A stretch of 52,309 bases of DNA from Alphaproteobacteria bacterium. Lineage in GTDB: Bacteria > Pseudomonadota > Alphaproteobacteria > Bin95. Below are positions 8,047-17,887 of this stretch, piece by piece. A program made the translations under genes and the position numbers. The notes below the pieces were generated by a model. It was not told the DNA's origin, made no database searches, and saw only the letters and a list, made by a program, of their open reading frames with translations. The number at the start of each line of letters is the position of its first letter. The first letter of the stretch is position 1. The stretch lies in NCBI GenBank assembly GCA_022827685.1, contig JAJEIH010000086.1, positions 1 through 52,309 of the forward strand, written 5' to 3'.

Positions 8047-8544
8047 ATGACAAAGCGCGCGAATTTCAAGGCAGGCAATCACGTGGTCTATCCGGCGCAT
8101 GGCGTCGGCAAGGTTCTCGCCGTCGAGGAGCAGGCAATTTCCGGTTACGAACTGGAGATGCTGGTCATCGAGTTCGAGAAGGAAAAGATGCTCCTGCGCA
8201 TCCCGACGGCAAAGGTGCAGACGGCGGGTCTGAGGACGCTGTCCACAAAAAAGGAAATGCAGAACGCATTAAAAACCCTGAAGGGAAAGGTGCGTATCAA
8301 GCGGACGATGTGGAGCCGGCGGGCCCAGGAGTACGAAGCGAAGATCAACTCCGGCGATCCGAACCTTATCGCCGAGGTGGTGCGGGACCTGCATCGCAAC
8401 GCGGACCAGCCGGACCAGTCCTACAGCGAGCGCCAGATCTATCAGGCCGCGCTCGAACGACTGAGCCGGGAACTCGCGGTGGTGGAGAAAATCGACGAGG
8501 ACAAAGCCGTCAAGAGAGTGGAAATGGTCTTGCAGGCCGCTTGA
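8047..8544 (+). CDS. carD: CarD-family RNA polymerase-binding transcription regulator
   Basis: This 165-residue protein begins with the CarD/TRCF RNA-polymerase-interacting domain (FKAGNHVVYPAHGVGKV). The C-terminal helical domain carries the conserved Trp in RTMWSRRAQEYEAKI. CarD/CdnL proteins bind the RNA polymerase beta subunit and stabilise open complexes through that Trp, mostly at rRNA and housekeeping promoters. The ATG at 8047 is preceded by ACAGG. It is followed by a strong terminator at 8572 and then by the sigma-factor gene. I am sure of the family; the specific regulon is unknown. Confidence 0.95.
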   Translation: MTKRANFKAGNHVVYPAHGVGKVLAVEEQAISGYELEMLVIEFEKEKMLLRIPTAKVQTAGLRTLSTKKEMQNALKTLKGKVRIKRTMWSRRAQEYEAKINSGDPNLIAEVVRDLHRNADQPDQSYSERQIYQAALERLSRELAVVEKIDEDKAVKRVEMVLQAA

Positions 8545-8571
8545 CCCGATAGCGACAACATATCGCATCGA

Positions 8572-8613
8572 AAGGCGGTCTGCTCGGGGATGGGCAGACC
8601 GCCTTCGGCTTTT
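8572..8613 (+). terminator. Rho-independent terminator after carD
   Basis: AAGGCGGTCTGC at 8572-8583 pairs perfectly with GCAGACCGCCTT at 8594-8605 around a 10-base loop. CGGC and a run of four T follow. It lies 28 bases after the carD stop and separates carD from the sigma-factor gene. Confidence 0.85.
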
Positions 8614-8720
8614 CGGGGGACGGACCCGAATGACCGGTTGAATAACCGCGCGATGCTGCCCACCTCTTGAACAGCGGTGCGCCCGTCCGGGAACCGGAAC
8701 GTGGCGCGGGAAGGAACGGG

Positions 8721-9605
8721 ATGAGCTACCTGGACCGGTCGGCCAACAGCAGGGGGGCGTTGAATTTCGTCCGCCATGCGATGAGTACGCCCCTGCTCAC
8801 TCGCGAGCGCGAACAGGAACTGGCGCTGCGCTGGCGCGACCTGAAGGACGAGACGGCCCTGCACGAACTTGTCAACGCCTATGCGCGCCTGGTTGCGGCC
8901 ACGGCCGCGAAATACCGCAATTACGGCCTGCCCATGGCGGACCTGATGCAGGAGGGCTCCGTCGGCCTGATGCAGGCCGCGGCCCGTTTCGAGCCGGAGC
9001 GGGAGGTTCGTTTCTCGACCTACGCCTCCTGGTGGATCCGCTCGGCAATGCAAGATTACGTCCTGCGCAACTGGTCCATCGTCCGTACGGGCTCCACCTC
9101 GTCCCAGAAGTCGCTGTTCTTCAACCTGCGCCGGCTGCGCGCCCGCATCGAGGGGCGCACGGGCCAGCCTCTCGACGACCGGGGACGGGAGCGCATTGCC
9201 GCCGAACTCAAGGTCGCGACCAGCGATGTGGAATCCATGGAGAGCCGGCTTACCGGAGCCGACCGCTCGCTCGATGCTCCCGTCGGCGAGGACGGTGACG
9301 AGACCTGGGTGCATTTCCTGGCGGATCAGCGCCCGTCTCCCGAAGACAACGCCATGGAGCATCTCGACGGCGACGAGCGCGCGCGCTGGATCAGGGAAGC
9401 ACTGGCTGAACTGCCGGCTCGCGAGGCAAAGATAATTCGCGAGCGGTTGCTGGAAGACGATGCCCGCACGCTGGAATCGCTCGGACGGGAGCTCGGCGTG
9501 AGCAAGGAGCGCGTCCGCCAGCTGGAGGCCCGCGCGTTGACGAAGCTGCGCCGCAGCCTGGAATCTCTCTGGCGCGCCGACGGCAACGCCCTGCCCGACG
9601 CATAG
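8721..9605 (+). CDS. rpoH: RNA polymerase sigma factor, RpoH (sigma-32) type
   Basis: This 294-residue group 2/3 sigma-70 factor has region 2 with the DLMQEGSVGLMQAAARFEPE stretch and the STYASWWIRSAMQDYV recognition helix. The RpoH-box-like sequence QKSLFFNLR lies at 129-137. Region 4 ends in the helix-turn-helix LGVSKERVRQLEARAL. The box Q-[KR]-x-LFFNLR is the hallmark of heat-shock sigma factors. I chose ATG 8721, preceded by AAGGA, over an in-frame upstream ATG. Many alphaproteobacteria have two RpoH paralogues; I cannot tell which this is. It is probably transcribed alone, since carD has its own terminator. Confidence 0.92.
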   Translation: MSYLDRSANSRGALNFVRHAMSTPLLTREREQELALRWRDLKDETALHELVNAYARLVAATAAKYRNYGLPMADLMQEGSVGLMQAAARFEPEREVRFSTYASWWIRSAMQDYVLRNWSIVRTGSTSSQKSLFFNLRRLRARIEGRTGQPLDDRGRERIAAELKVATSDVESMESRLTGADRSLDAPVGEDGDETWVHFLADQRPSPEDNAMEHLDGDERARWIREALAELPAREAKIIRERLLEDDARTLESLGRELGVSKERVRQLEARALTKLRRSLESLWRADGNALPDA

Positions 9606-9653
9606 CCGCATAGCTGCGCCGCGCCTGCACGCTACAATGGGCCTCTGCGACGA

Positions 9654-9671
9654 GCCGGCAAAAACGCCGGC
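9654..9671 (+). terminator. Weak hairpin after rpoH
   Basis: GCCGGC at 9654-9659 and GCCGGC at 9666-9671 flank an AAAAAC loop. There is no T-run, so it may be only a weak or Rho-dependent end signal. Confidence 0.3.
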
Positions 9672-9710
9672 CCGGGAGGGGCCCGTGCGCGGGAAGACGG
9701 CGACACCCAG

Positions 9711-10677
<967 letters not shown>

Positions 10678-10694
<17 letters not shown>

Positions 10695-11646
10695 ACCGGT
10701 CTGGGCCGTCGTTACCCCGGTCTACGAAGACGGCGATTCCTTTGCCTCGCTTTGCCGGGACCTCGCGCGCCTCGACGCCGGCGTGTCGCTGGAGGTCCTT
10801 GCGGTGGACGATGGAACGATCGGGGCGCCGCCGGTGGTCGATGCCATCCGGGATGCCGGGCTGGCCGGCCGGATCGTCCGCCTGAAGCGCAACAGCGGGC
10901 ACCAGACGGCGATCTGGGTCGGCCTCGCCGTGGCCGCGTCGGAGCCGCGCTATGCCGGCGCGATCGTCATGGACAGCGACGGCGAAGACCGGCCCGAGAA
11001 CGTGCCGCAACTGGTTGCCGCTATCGGGACGGATTGCAACGCGGTCGTCGCGCGGCGGGGACGACGGACGGAGTCCCTGCCCTTCCGGCTCTTCTACCGG
11101 CTCTACCGGCGCTTCTTCCGCCTGTTGACGGGCCGGGAGATCCGGTTCGGCAATTTCTGCGCCCTCGACCGCCGCGCCCTGCTGCGCCTTACCGCCATGC
11201 AGGAGACGCGCATCCACCTCGCAGCGGCGCTCATCAAGTCCAGGCTGCGGCGCGTCGAAATCTCGTGCGACCGGGGTGCCCGATACGATGGCCGTTCGCG
11301 CATGAATTTCTACGACCTTGCGCTGCACGGCATCCGGGCGGTCGCGGTGTTCGACGACGCCGTGCTGACCAGAATGGGCGCCGTATGCGCCGGGGCGGCT
11401 GTCTCCGGCGTTCTGGTCTTTATGGCGGGCGTCGTCCTGAAGCTTTCCGGCCAGACGCCGCCGGGATGGCTCACCTTCGTGACGGGCTTCCTGGTCCTGG
11501 TCTTTCTCCAGACCGCGATCCTGAGCCTGGTCGCGCTTATCATGAACGCGCTCGGCTACCGCTCGCCGGCGGACCTCGACGCGGCCGCGGCTTCGCTCAT
11601 CCTGGAGACCGAAACGACCGGGCTCGACAGTTCACGCGATGCGTGA
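10678..11646 (+). CDS. GT2 polyprenyl-phosphate glycosyltransferase (ArnC/DPM1-like), membrane-anchored
   Basis: This 322-residue protein has a GT2 domain with VDDG at 43-46 and the DxD-type nucleotide-sugar site DSD at 99-101. Two strongly hydrophobic segments follow in the last 100 residues ([20 protein letters not shown] and a second near [18 protein letters not shown]). That layout matches ArnC, GtrB and dolichyl-phosphate mannose synthase-like enzymes, which load a sugar onto undecaprenyl phosphate at the inner membrane. The start ATG at 10678 lies inside the UXS gene. The gene overlaps the GtrA gene by 8 bases. The donor is inferred to be UDP-xylose from the upstream gene. Confidence 0.87.
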
Positions 11647-12046
11647 GGAAGCCGGCCGAATCGCTCGTTTCATCCTGAACGGGCTGTTCGCCACCGCCGT
11701 CCATTACGGCGTGCTTGCGGGCCTGATCGAGGGCGCTGGACTGGGCTCGGCAGCCCTCGCGAATGCGCTCGCGGCCGTCTGCGGCATCGCGGTTTCCTAT
11801 GCCGGCAACCGCACATTCGTGCTGAGGAGCCGCGCCCCCCATCGCCGGGCGGGCACGCGCTTCCTCGCCTGCTACGCGGCCGTCGTCTCCCTGCATGGCG
11901 GCGCGATGGCGCTCTGGGCGGACATCGGCGGGCTGGACTACCGGATCGGCTTCCTGCTCTTCACGGGCGCGGCGGCGGTCCTGACCTATCTGCTGAACCG
12001 CTTCTTCGTCTTCAGGGAACCCGGGGCGGGACTGCCGTCCACGTGA
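11639..12046 (+). CDS. GtrA-like small membrane protein, presumed flippase
   Basis: This 135-residue protein has about four transmembrane segments and the GtrA signature: RFILNGLFATAVHYGV at the start and two NRTFV/NRFFVF motifs. GtrA proteins are thought to move polyprenyl-phosphate-linked sugars across the inner membrane, together with a GtrB-type transferase like the gene just upstream. It overlaps that gene by 8 bases. Its last 35 bases overlap, tail to tail, the 3' end of the GT39 gene on the other strand. Confidence 0.87.
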   Translation: MREEAGRIARFILNGLFATAVHYGVLAGLIEGAGLGSAALANALAAVCGIAVSYAGNRTFVLRSRAPHRRAGTRFLACYAAVVSLHGGAMALWADIGGLDYRIGFLLFTGAAAVLTYLLNRFFVFREPGAGLPST

Positions 12047-13478
12047 TCCGGATCGGCCGGGCCGTAGCGGAGCCGCTCCACCGGAAGGTCTCCTCCGTTG
12101 TCGTCCGCCCGGCAGCCAACGCAACCAGGCCCGGCGCGGGCTCCGAGCCCGTCCGCCACACGACCAGCGCGCCCTTGCGCCCAATGTCTTCCGCGGAGAC
12201 CCAGGGCGCTTTTCGTTCGTCGGCATCGATGGACACCGAAGGCCCGCCCGGCGCCGCCAGCGCGACCAGACCGGCTTCCCAGACCGGCCCGGCGACGATC
12301 TTCGGCATGGCGCCGGTCTCATTCTCGTATGCGCGCAGCAGCCGGGCAGCGATCTCCTCCTGCGGCCAGACGACCCGCGAGGGCTTGTCCGACCGCTCGG
12401 CGCGGAGCAGGACCGACGCCGCATAGGCCGCGGGCAACAGCGCCAGCAGCACAGCAGCGAACAGGGCGATCCGCGCGAGCCTCCGGCCCCCGAACCGTCC
12501 CGGCAACAGCGCCAGCAGCAGCAGGCCGGAGAGGTTGAACATCGGCATGCCCCACATGTCCTTCAGACCCATGCCGGTTACCCCGGCTGCCAGCGCTGCC
12601 AGAAACGCGGGCAGAAGGCCCATGACGAGAAGGAAGCGCCGGGCCCGCGCCTCCCCCGGGGGCAACCGGGCCGCGCCTCTGCCTGCCAGGCCGGCCCCGA
12701 GCGCCATCAGGAGGAAAACGGCATGGTCCGCCGCCTGCGTCAGCAGGAACGAGAGCGGCCCATCCGGCCTGCCGGATCCGGCCCGCGCCAGCGCGTAGTC
12801 GAGCGGCAGGAAGCCGGTTTCGACCAGATACTGCGCCTGCGGCGCGGCGACGACGGCGAAGACCGCAAGCGCCGCCCAGGGTCCGATGCGGGCAAGCTGC
12901 GCGCGGGCCTGCGCATCCAGCAATATCCAGAGGCCCGCCGCCGCCAGAAGCAGGCCGGAGGAGTATTTCGCCCAGAGCGACAGGCCGGCGAAGACGCCCA
13001 GCAGCAGCCACCAGACGATCCGCCCGCTCGCGGCCGAACGCCAGAGCGCCAGGCATGTCCACGCCCAAAGCGGCATCTGTACCAGGTTGTGGTTCACTTC
13101 CGGCGTCGGCCAGGAATAGTAGAAGACGCCGGTCAGCAGGAGCGTTCCCGCCGCCGCCCGGCCCGGCCCCAGCAGGTCGCGGCCAAGCAGATAGACGGCG
13201 GCGAAGCTCGCGGCGACGCAGGCTTGCGCCAGCAGGTAGGCCGGCCAGAGCGCGCCGAAGGAGAGGAGCCGCACGGCTTCCAGCAGCAGTCCCGGCAGGT
13301 TGGGGTGCTTGTAGGTCGCAACCACGCCTTCCCGGCCCCAGACCAGCATCTCGACGACATCCAGCGGCGGCGCGCTGTGGGTAAGCGCAGGCGCCAGAGT
13401 CCAGACGAGCGCCTGCGCGGCGCACAGCACAGCAACCGCGCGTCCGGGTCGCGACAGGATGCTTTCGGAACGGATCAT
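12012..13478 (-). CDS. GT39-family (ArnT-like) membrane glycosyltransferase
   Basis: This 488-residue protein has many hydrophobic segments. The first periplasmic loop carries Asp40 and Glu43 (PLDVVEMLVW), the acidic site typical of the GT39/ArnT fold, followed by the conserved H-P-N-L-P-G stretch. Such enzymes use a polyprenyl-phosphate sugar as donor and act on the periplasmic face. The last 100 residues form a soluble periplasmic part. It faces the GtrA gene and overlaps it by 35 bases. The likely job is the final transfer of the sugar made by the UXS-GT2-GtrA set onto a lipid or glycan acceptor, which is unidentified. It lies 35 bases after the MaoC gene on the same strand. Confidence 0.85.
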   Translation of the reverse strand: MIRSESILSRPGRAVAVLCAAQALVWTLAPALTHSAPPLDVVEMLVWGREGVVATYKHPNLPGLLLEAVRLLSFGALWPAYLLAQACVAASFAAVYLLGRDLLGPGRAAAGTLLLTGVFYYSWPTPEVNHNLVQMPLWAWTCLALWRSAASGRIVWWLLLGVFAGLSLWAKYSSGLLLAAAGLWILLDAQARAQLARIGPWAALAVFAVVAAPQAQYLVETGFLPLDYALARAGSGRPDGPLSFLLTQAADHAVFLLMALGAGLAGRGAARLPPGEARARRFLLVMGLLPAFLAALAAGVTGMGLKDMWGMPMFNLSGLLLLALLPGRFGGRRLARIALFAAVLLALLPAAYAASVLLRAERSDKPSRVVWPQEEIAARLLRAYENETGAMPKIVAGPVWEAGLVALAAPGGPSVSIDADERKAPWVSAEDIGRKGALVVWRTGSEPAPGLVALAAGRTTTEETFRWSGSATARPIRITWTAVPPRVP

Positions 13479-13513
13479 TGCGGCGAGAACTGCGGGCGCC
13501 CGGCGCAGCGCCC

Positions 13514-13978
13514 CTAGCCGCTATCCGGCCTGCGCTGGATGACCGGCATGAGCACGCCGGTCAATGCCGCTTCGTTGTACTGGTTCCTTGCGCAGAAGGA
13601 CATGCGCATGTTGCCCCGGCCGGGATGCGAGGACGGCAGCAATTCCAGGATCTTGCAGCCGACCCGGAGCGTGTCGCCCGGCCGCACGGCGCGCAGCCAG
13701 CGCAACTCGTCGATGCCCTTTCCGCCCAGATTGCCGGAGCCGAACACCCGCGCCTGGACAAGCAGGCGAAAGACGACCGACAGCGTGTGGAACCCGCTCG
13801 CCACCAGACCGCCATAGATGCTCTCGACGGCGCGTTCCCGGTCCAGATGGAAGTATTGCGGGTCGTATTGCAGCGCGAAGTCGATGATGCTGCTTTCGGT
13901 GAAGGTGTAGCCGTCCGTTTCGAAGCGCTGGCCGACCGTGAAATCGTCGAACCAGCGCCCGGTATCTCCCGCTTCCAT
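13514..13978 (-). CDS. MaoC-like hot-dog dehydratase
   Basis: This 154-residue protein has a single hot-dog domain. Its layout matches MaoC: WFDDFTVGQRFETDGYTFTESSIIDFALQYDPQYFHLD holds the Asp and His of the hydratase motif, followed by the GGLVASGFHT helix. MaoC proteins hydrate enoyl-CoA thioesters or act in related thioester chemistry. Its ATG overlaps the TAA of the VOC gene by one base (TAATG), so the two are coupled. It belongs to a minus-strand unit with VOC and crotonase genes. The substrate is not determinable. Confidence 0.88.
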   Translation of the reverse strand: MEAGDTGRWFDDFTVGQRFETDGYTFTESSIIDFALQYDPQYFHLDRERAVESIYGGLVASGFHTLSVVFRLLVQARVFGSGNLGGKGIDELRWLRAVRPGDTLRVGCKILELLPSSHPGRGNMRMSFCARNQYNEAALTGVLMPVIQRRPDSG

Positions 13979-14418
13979 TACCAGGAGCCGGTGTTCTCCA
14001 TCGACGCCCAGGGCTCGGCCGGGTTGCGCGGGCCGCCCGCCTGCAGCAGCTCGATGGAAATGCCGTCCGGCGAGCGGATGAACGCCATATAGCCGTCTCG
14101 CGGCGGGCGGTTGACGGTCACCCCGGCGTCGGAAAGGGACTGGCAGAGGCCGTAAATGTCATCGACCTCGAAGGCGAGATGGCCGAAATTCCGCCCTCCC
14201 TTGTAGTCCTCGGGGTCCCAGTTATAGGTGAGTTCCAGAACCGGCGCCTTCGCGTCGCGGGCCACGGCCTCGTCCGCCGACGCGGCGAGGAAGATATTCG
14301 TGTAGCGGCCTTTTTCGCTTTCGGTGCGCCGGGTTTCGACCATGCCCAGCAGGCCGCAATAGAAGGCGAGCGACTTGTCGAGGTCCGAAACGCGGACCAT
14401 GGTGTGCAGATAGCGCAT
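13978..14418 (-). CDS. Glyoxalase/VOC-family protein (lactoylglutathione lyase-like)
   Basis: This 146-residue protein has two beta-alpha-beta-beta-beta modules. It begins MRYLHTMVRVSDLDKSLAFY and has conserved His6, Glu in the ELTYNWD strand, His in FGHLAFEV and Glu in ISIELLQ. These four positions match the metal ligands of glyoxalase I, and the YNWD stretch is typical of GloA. It would convert the methylglyoxal-glutathione hemithioacetal, but related VOC enzymes act on other substrates and the neighbours are CoA-ester genes. It follows the crotonase gene by 50 bases. Confidence 0.86.
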   Translation of the reverse strand: MRYLHTMVRVSDLDKSLAFYCGLLGMVETRRTESEKGRYTNIFLAASADEAVARDAKAPVLELTYNWDPEDYKGGRNFGHLAFEVDDIYGLCQSLSDAGVTVNRPPRDGYMAFIRSPDGISIELLQAGGPRNPAEPWASMENTGSW

Positions 14419-14468
14419 GGCTGGAAATCTCCTGGATTGGATCGGGCCGGCGGCAGAATAGGCGCGGC

Positions 14469-15245
14469 CTAGCGCCCTTGGAAGACCGGCGCCCGTTTCT
14501 CCATGAAGGCCGTGCGGCCCTCGCGGTAATCCTCGCTCTCCGACGCCTGCATCTGGAGGTCGCGGTAGCTGTCTTCGGTCTCGGCCATGCGGCCGGCGGC
14601 GACGGCGTTGAGCCCGATCTTGTGGCCCATGATGGAGAGCGGCGCGTTGCCTGCCATGGAGTCCGCGAACTCGATCGCGGCCTCGACCGGGTCGGCGTCC
14701 ACCAGCATGTCCACCAGGCCCATGTCCGCAGCCTCCTCCGCCGTGAAGCGCTTGGCCGTGTACATGATCTTCTTGGCGTTGGTGACGCCGACGATGCTGG
14801 CGAGCTTCTGCAACCCGTCCATGCCATAGACGATGGAGAGGCGCGCCGCCGGGACGCCGAAACGCCCGCTGCGGTCCGAAACGCGGAAATCCGCGCAGAC
14901 GATCAACCCGCAGCCCCCGCCGACCGCATAGCCGCGGATCGCGGCGATGACGGGCTTGGATACTTCTGCAATGCCGTGCTCGGCCGCGAGCACGGCGCGG
15001 GCATAGTCCGCCGCCTGGTCGGCGTCGCCCCGCACCTCGGCGAATTCCGAGATGTCGGCCCCGGTGCAGAAATTCTCGCCCGCGCCCGTGAGCACGATGG
15101 CCCGCACGTCGCTGTCCTCGTCCAGCTCGCCGAACAACCGGCCGAGCTCGAACCACATCGCCTTGGTGCAGCAATTCTTCTTCTGCGGACGGTTGATGGT
15201 GACCACCGCGACCTGGCCCTGCCGGCGAAGCTTGATTTCGTCCAT
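14469..15245 (-). CDS. Crotonase-fold enoyl-CoA hydratase/isomerase family protein
   Basis: This 258-residue protein shows the oxyanion-hole stretches GENFCTGADISEF and AAIRGYAVGGGCGLIVCADF. The position that carries the first catalytic Glu in true hydratases (usually near G-x-P-E) reads FGVPAARLSIVYG, so that Glu is missing. The enzyme may be an isomerase, hydrolase or lyase of the superfamily rather than a classic hydratase. Its ATG at 15245 is preceded by AGGGAG. It heads the minus-strand unit crotonase-VOC-MaoC and is divergent from the CaiB/BaiF gene. Confidence 0.88.
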   Translation of the reverse strand: MDEIKLRRQGQVAVVTINRPQKKNCCTKAMWFELGRLFGELDEDSDVRAIVLTGAGENFCTGADISEFAEVRGDADQAADYARAVLAAEHGIAEVSKPVIAAIRGYAVGGGCGLIVCADFRVSDRSGRFGVPAARLSIVYGMDGLQKLASIVGVTNAKKIMYTAKRFTAEEAADMGLVDMLVDADPVEAAIEFADSMAGNAPLSIMGHKIGLNAVAAGRMAETEDSYRDLQMQASESEDYREGRTAFMEKRAPVFQGR

Positions 15246-15306
15246 GGAACCCGTTTCTCCCTGTCGGCCGCCCCCGTTATGCCGCGCCGGCGCCGCCCTT
15301 GCCAAG

Positions 15307-15340
15307 AGAAACCGGTTGGCGACAATGGCCGCAGGTTTCT
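15307..15340. promoter_or_regulatory. Inverted repeat between divergent CoA-ester genes
   Basis: AGAAACC at 15307-15313 and GGTTTCT at 15334-15340 are separated by 20 bases, in the 114-base gap between the divergent crotonase and CaiB/BaiF genes. It could be a two-half-site operator for both genes. The arms are short, so this is tentative. Confidence 0.3.
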
Positions 15341-15359
15341 TGAGGGAGGCAGGAACGCC

Positions 15360-16532
15360 ATGGCCGGGGCACTGGAAGGGCTTAGAGTCATCGACTTCAC
15401 GACCAATCTTTCGGGGCCCTATTGCGCGATGCTGCTCGCCGACCAGGGCGCCGACGTCATCAAGGTGGAGCGTCCCGAGGGCGAAGCGATGCGCCAGACG
15501 CCGCCCTTCGTGGAGGGCGAGAGCGCGCCCTTCATGCTCTGGAACCGCAACAAGCGCTCCATCACCCTCGACCTCAAGGCCGACGACGGCTTCCAGGCCG
15601 CCTGGGACCTCTGCATTTCGGCCGATATCGTGGTCGAGAACTTCCGGCCCGGCGTCATGGCGCGGCTCGGCCTCGGTTACGAAGCGCTTTCGGCCGAGAA
15701 CCCGGGACTGGTGATGACCTCGATCTCCGGCTTCGGGCAGGACGGACCCTACGGCACCCGCGGCGGTTTCGACCTGATTACCCAGGCCATGTCCGGCCTC
15801 GCCGCGATCAACGGCCCGGAGGACGGCCCGCCCTTCCGCCTGCCCATCGCCATATCCGATGTCGGCGCCGGCATGTTCGGGGCCTACGCCACCATGGTCG
15901 CCATCCACGGCCGCACCGGGACCGGCAAGGGCCAGCATGTGGACGTGTCGCTCTACGAGAGCGCCATGTCGTTCTGCGTCTATGAGGCGGCGGGCTATTT
16001 CGCGACCGGCAAGACGCCGGAGCGCATCGGCCAGCGCCACCGCGGCAGCTCCCCCTACCAGATACTCAAGGCGAAGGACGGCTATCTCGCGGTCGGCGGC
16101 GCGCAGCAGAACCTCTGGTTCCGCATCTGCAACGTGCTCGGCCGGCCCGACCTGCCGGAGGACCCGCGCTTCAGGACGCGCGCCGACCGGGTGGCGAACA
16201 ATGACGAGCTGATCGAGATCTTCGAGGCCGTGATGCAGACCCGCACGCGGGACGAATGGCTGGCCGAACTCGAGGAGGTGGGCGTGCCGGCAGGCCCGGT
16301 GATGGATCACGGCGAGGTGTTCACCGACCCGCACACGCTGGCCCGGGACATGGTGGTGGAGCTGGACCACCCGGCCGTCGGGAAGATGAACACCATCGGC
16401 ACGCCGGTGAAGCTCGCCTCGACGCCGGGCGCCATCGACCGGCCCGCACCGCTTCTCGGCGAGCACACGCAAGAGGTCCTGGCCGAACTCGCCGCCCGCA
16501 AACGCGCTCCGCTGGCTGCCGCGGAGGAATAG
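15360..16532 (+). CDS. CaiB/BaiF family (class III) CoA-transferase
   Basis: This 390-residue protein shows the class III CoA-transferase pattern. It begins with LEGLRVIDFTTNLSGPYCAMLLADQGADVIKVE, then has WNRNKRSITLDLK, SGFGQDGPYGTRGGFDLI, a candidate catalytic Asp in PIAISDVGAGM, and a C-terminal DPHTLARDM. Members move CoA between carboxylic acids. The ATG at 15360 has a good ribosome site (GGGAGG). The neighbouring crotonase and MaoC genes suggest it activates an acid for beta-oxidation-like steps. The substrate is unknown. Confidence 0.92.
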   Translation: MAGALEGLRVIDFTTNLSGPYCAMLLADQGADVIKVERPEGEAMRQTPPFVEGESAPFMLWNRNKRSITLDLKADDGFQAAWDLCISADIVVENFRPGVMARLGLGYEALSAENPGLVMTSISGFGQDGPYGTRGGFDLITQAMSGLAAINGPEDGPPFRLPIAISDVGAGMFGAYATMVAIHGRTGTGKGQHVDVSLYESAMSFCVYEAAGYFATGKTPERIGQRHRGSSPYQILKAKDGYLAVGGAQQNLWFRICNVLGRPDLPEDPRFRTRADRVANNDELIEIFEAVMQTRTRDEWLAELEEVGVPAGPVMDHGEVFTDPHTLARDMVVELDHPAVGKMNTIGTPVKLASTPGAIDRPAPLLGEHTQEVLAELAARKRAPLAAAEE

Positions 16533-16540
16533 CCCTCCGC
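16521..16540 (+). terminator. Hairpin over the end of the CaiB/BaiF gene
   Basis: GCGGAGG at 16521-16527 and CCTCCGC at 16534-16540 form a perfect 7-bp stem whose 6-base loop contains the stop codon. It probably helps end the transcript before the tRNA gene. Confidence 0.4.
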
Positions 16541-16544
16541 GTTC

Positions 16545-16573
16545 TCGACAGGCGGCGCGGAAAGGGATAAATC
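16545..16573 (+). promoter_or_regulatory. Candidate tRNA-Lys promoter
   Basis: TCGACA at 16545-16550 and TAAATC at 16568-16573, 17 bases apart, lie 14 bases before the tRNA. The distance suits a tRNA promoter, but the hexamers are only partial matches. Confidence 0.3.
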
Positions 16574-16587
16574 TCGCTTCCCCGGTG

Positions 16588-16663
<76 letters not shown>

Positions 16664-16699
16664 CCCATCGAAAACGGGCCGGTTCGGCGGGAGGCAGGC

Positions 16700-17866
16700 A
16701 TGGCGCTCAAGGACAGTGCGGACGGAATCCTGAAGGCTGCGGTTTCGAGGGGCGATGTGCCCGGGGTCGTGGCGGGCGCGACCACGGCGGAAGGAACCGT
16801 TTACGAAGGCGGTTTCGGCGAACGCGCCGTCGGCGGCGGCACCGCCATGACGCCCGACACAGTAGGCTGGATCGCATCCATGACCAAGGCCGTCACCGGC
16901 GCGGCGGCCATGCAGCTGGTCGAGCAGGGCAGGCTGGAACTCGATGGACCGGCAAGCGCGGTCATCCCGTATCTGGGCGAAGTCGGGGTGCTGGAGGGCT
17001 TCGACGGTGACGGCCAGCCGAAGACGCGCCCGCCCAGGCGGCCGATCACGCTGCGCCACCTGCTGACCCACACCTCGGGCTATGTGTACGAGATCTGGAA
17101 CACGGACATCCTCGCCTACCAGGAAGCGAAAGGCGTGCCCCAGATCACGAGCTGCGAGAACGCGGCGCTGACCACGCCGCTGCTGTTCGATCCGGGCGAG
17201 CGCTGGGACTACGGCATCGGCATCGACTGGGCCGGCAAGATGGTCGAGGCGGTGAGCGGGCAGCGGCTCGGGCAATACATGAAGGAGAACATCTTCGACC
17301 CGCTCGGCATGGGCGACACCGCCTTCCGGATCACGCCGGCCATGCAGGAGCGGATGGCAACCGTGCATGTGCGCGGCGAGGACGGCGCCTGGATGGGGAT
17401 GGAGTTCACCGTCGAGCAGGACCCCGAGTTCGAGATGGGCGGCGGCGGCCTCTACTCCACCGTCGGCGACTATCTCAAGTTCATCCGCATGATCCTGAAC
17501 AAGGGCGCGGCGAACGGCCACCGGGTGCTCCGGCCGGAAACCGTGGAGGCCATGTCGGTCAACAGCATCGGCGACAACCGGGTCGTCAATCTTGCGACCG
17601 CCATGCCGCCCTACTCCAACGATGCGGAGTTCTTCCCCGGCATGGAGAAGACCTGGGGCCTGACCTTCATGATCAACAACGAAGAGGCGCCGACGGGCCG
17701 CAGCGCCGGCAGCCTCGCCTGGGCCGGCCTCGCCAACTCCTATTTCTGGATCGACCCGGCAAAGGGCATCGGCGGCGCCTACCTCACCCAGGTCCTGCCC
17801 TTCGCCGACGAGAAGTCCCTGCCGCTCTATCTGGACTTCGAGACGGCGGTTTACCGGAACCTGTAG
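16700..17866 (+). CDS. Beta-lactamase-fold serine hydrolase (EstB-like)
   Basis: This 388-residue protein of the class C beta-lactamase/esterase family has its SxxK nucleophile motif at Ser60-Met-Thr-Lys63 (WIASMTKAV). Other typical stretches are LRHLLTHTSGYVYEIWN, ERWDYGIGIDWAGK with the Tyr of the second motif, and GGGGLYSTVGDYLKF. It has no obvious signal peptide, so a cytoplasmic esterase or amidase is more likely than a secreted beta-lactamase. The ATG at 16700 follows GGGAGG. It is convergent with the acyl-CoA synthetase gene, 21 bases away. The substrate is unknown; cleavage of an ester to feed the synthetase is a guess. Confidence 0.9.
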   Translation: MALKDSADGILKAAVSRGDVPGVVAGATTAEGTVYEGGFGERAVGGGTAMTPDTVGWIASMTKAVTGAAAMQLVEQGRLELDGPASAVIPYLGEVGVLEGFDGDGQPKTRPPRRPITLRHLLTHTSGYVYEIWNTDILAYQEAKGVPQITSCENAALTTPLLFDPGERWDYGIGIDWAGKMVEAVSGQRLGQYMKENIFDPLGMGDTAFRITPAMQERMATVHVRGEDGAWMGMEFTVEQDPEFEMGGGGLYSTVGDYLKFIRMILNKGAANGHRVLRPETVEAMSVNSIGDNRVVNLATAMPPYSNDAEFFPGMEKTWGLTFMINNEEAPTGRSAGSLAWAGLANSYFWIDPAKGIGGAYLTQVLPFADEKSLPLYLDFETAVYRNL

Positions 17867-17887
17867 CTCCAACGAAAGGTCGCGCGG

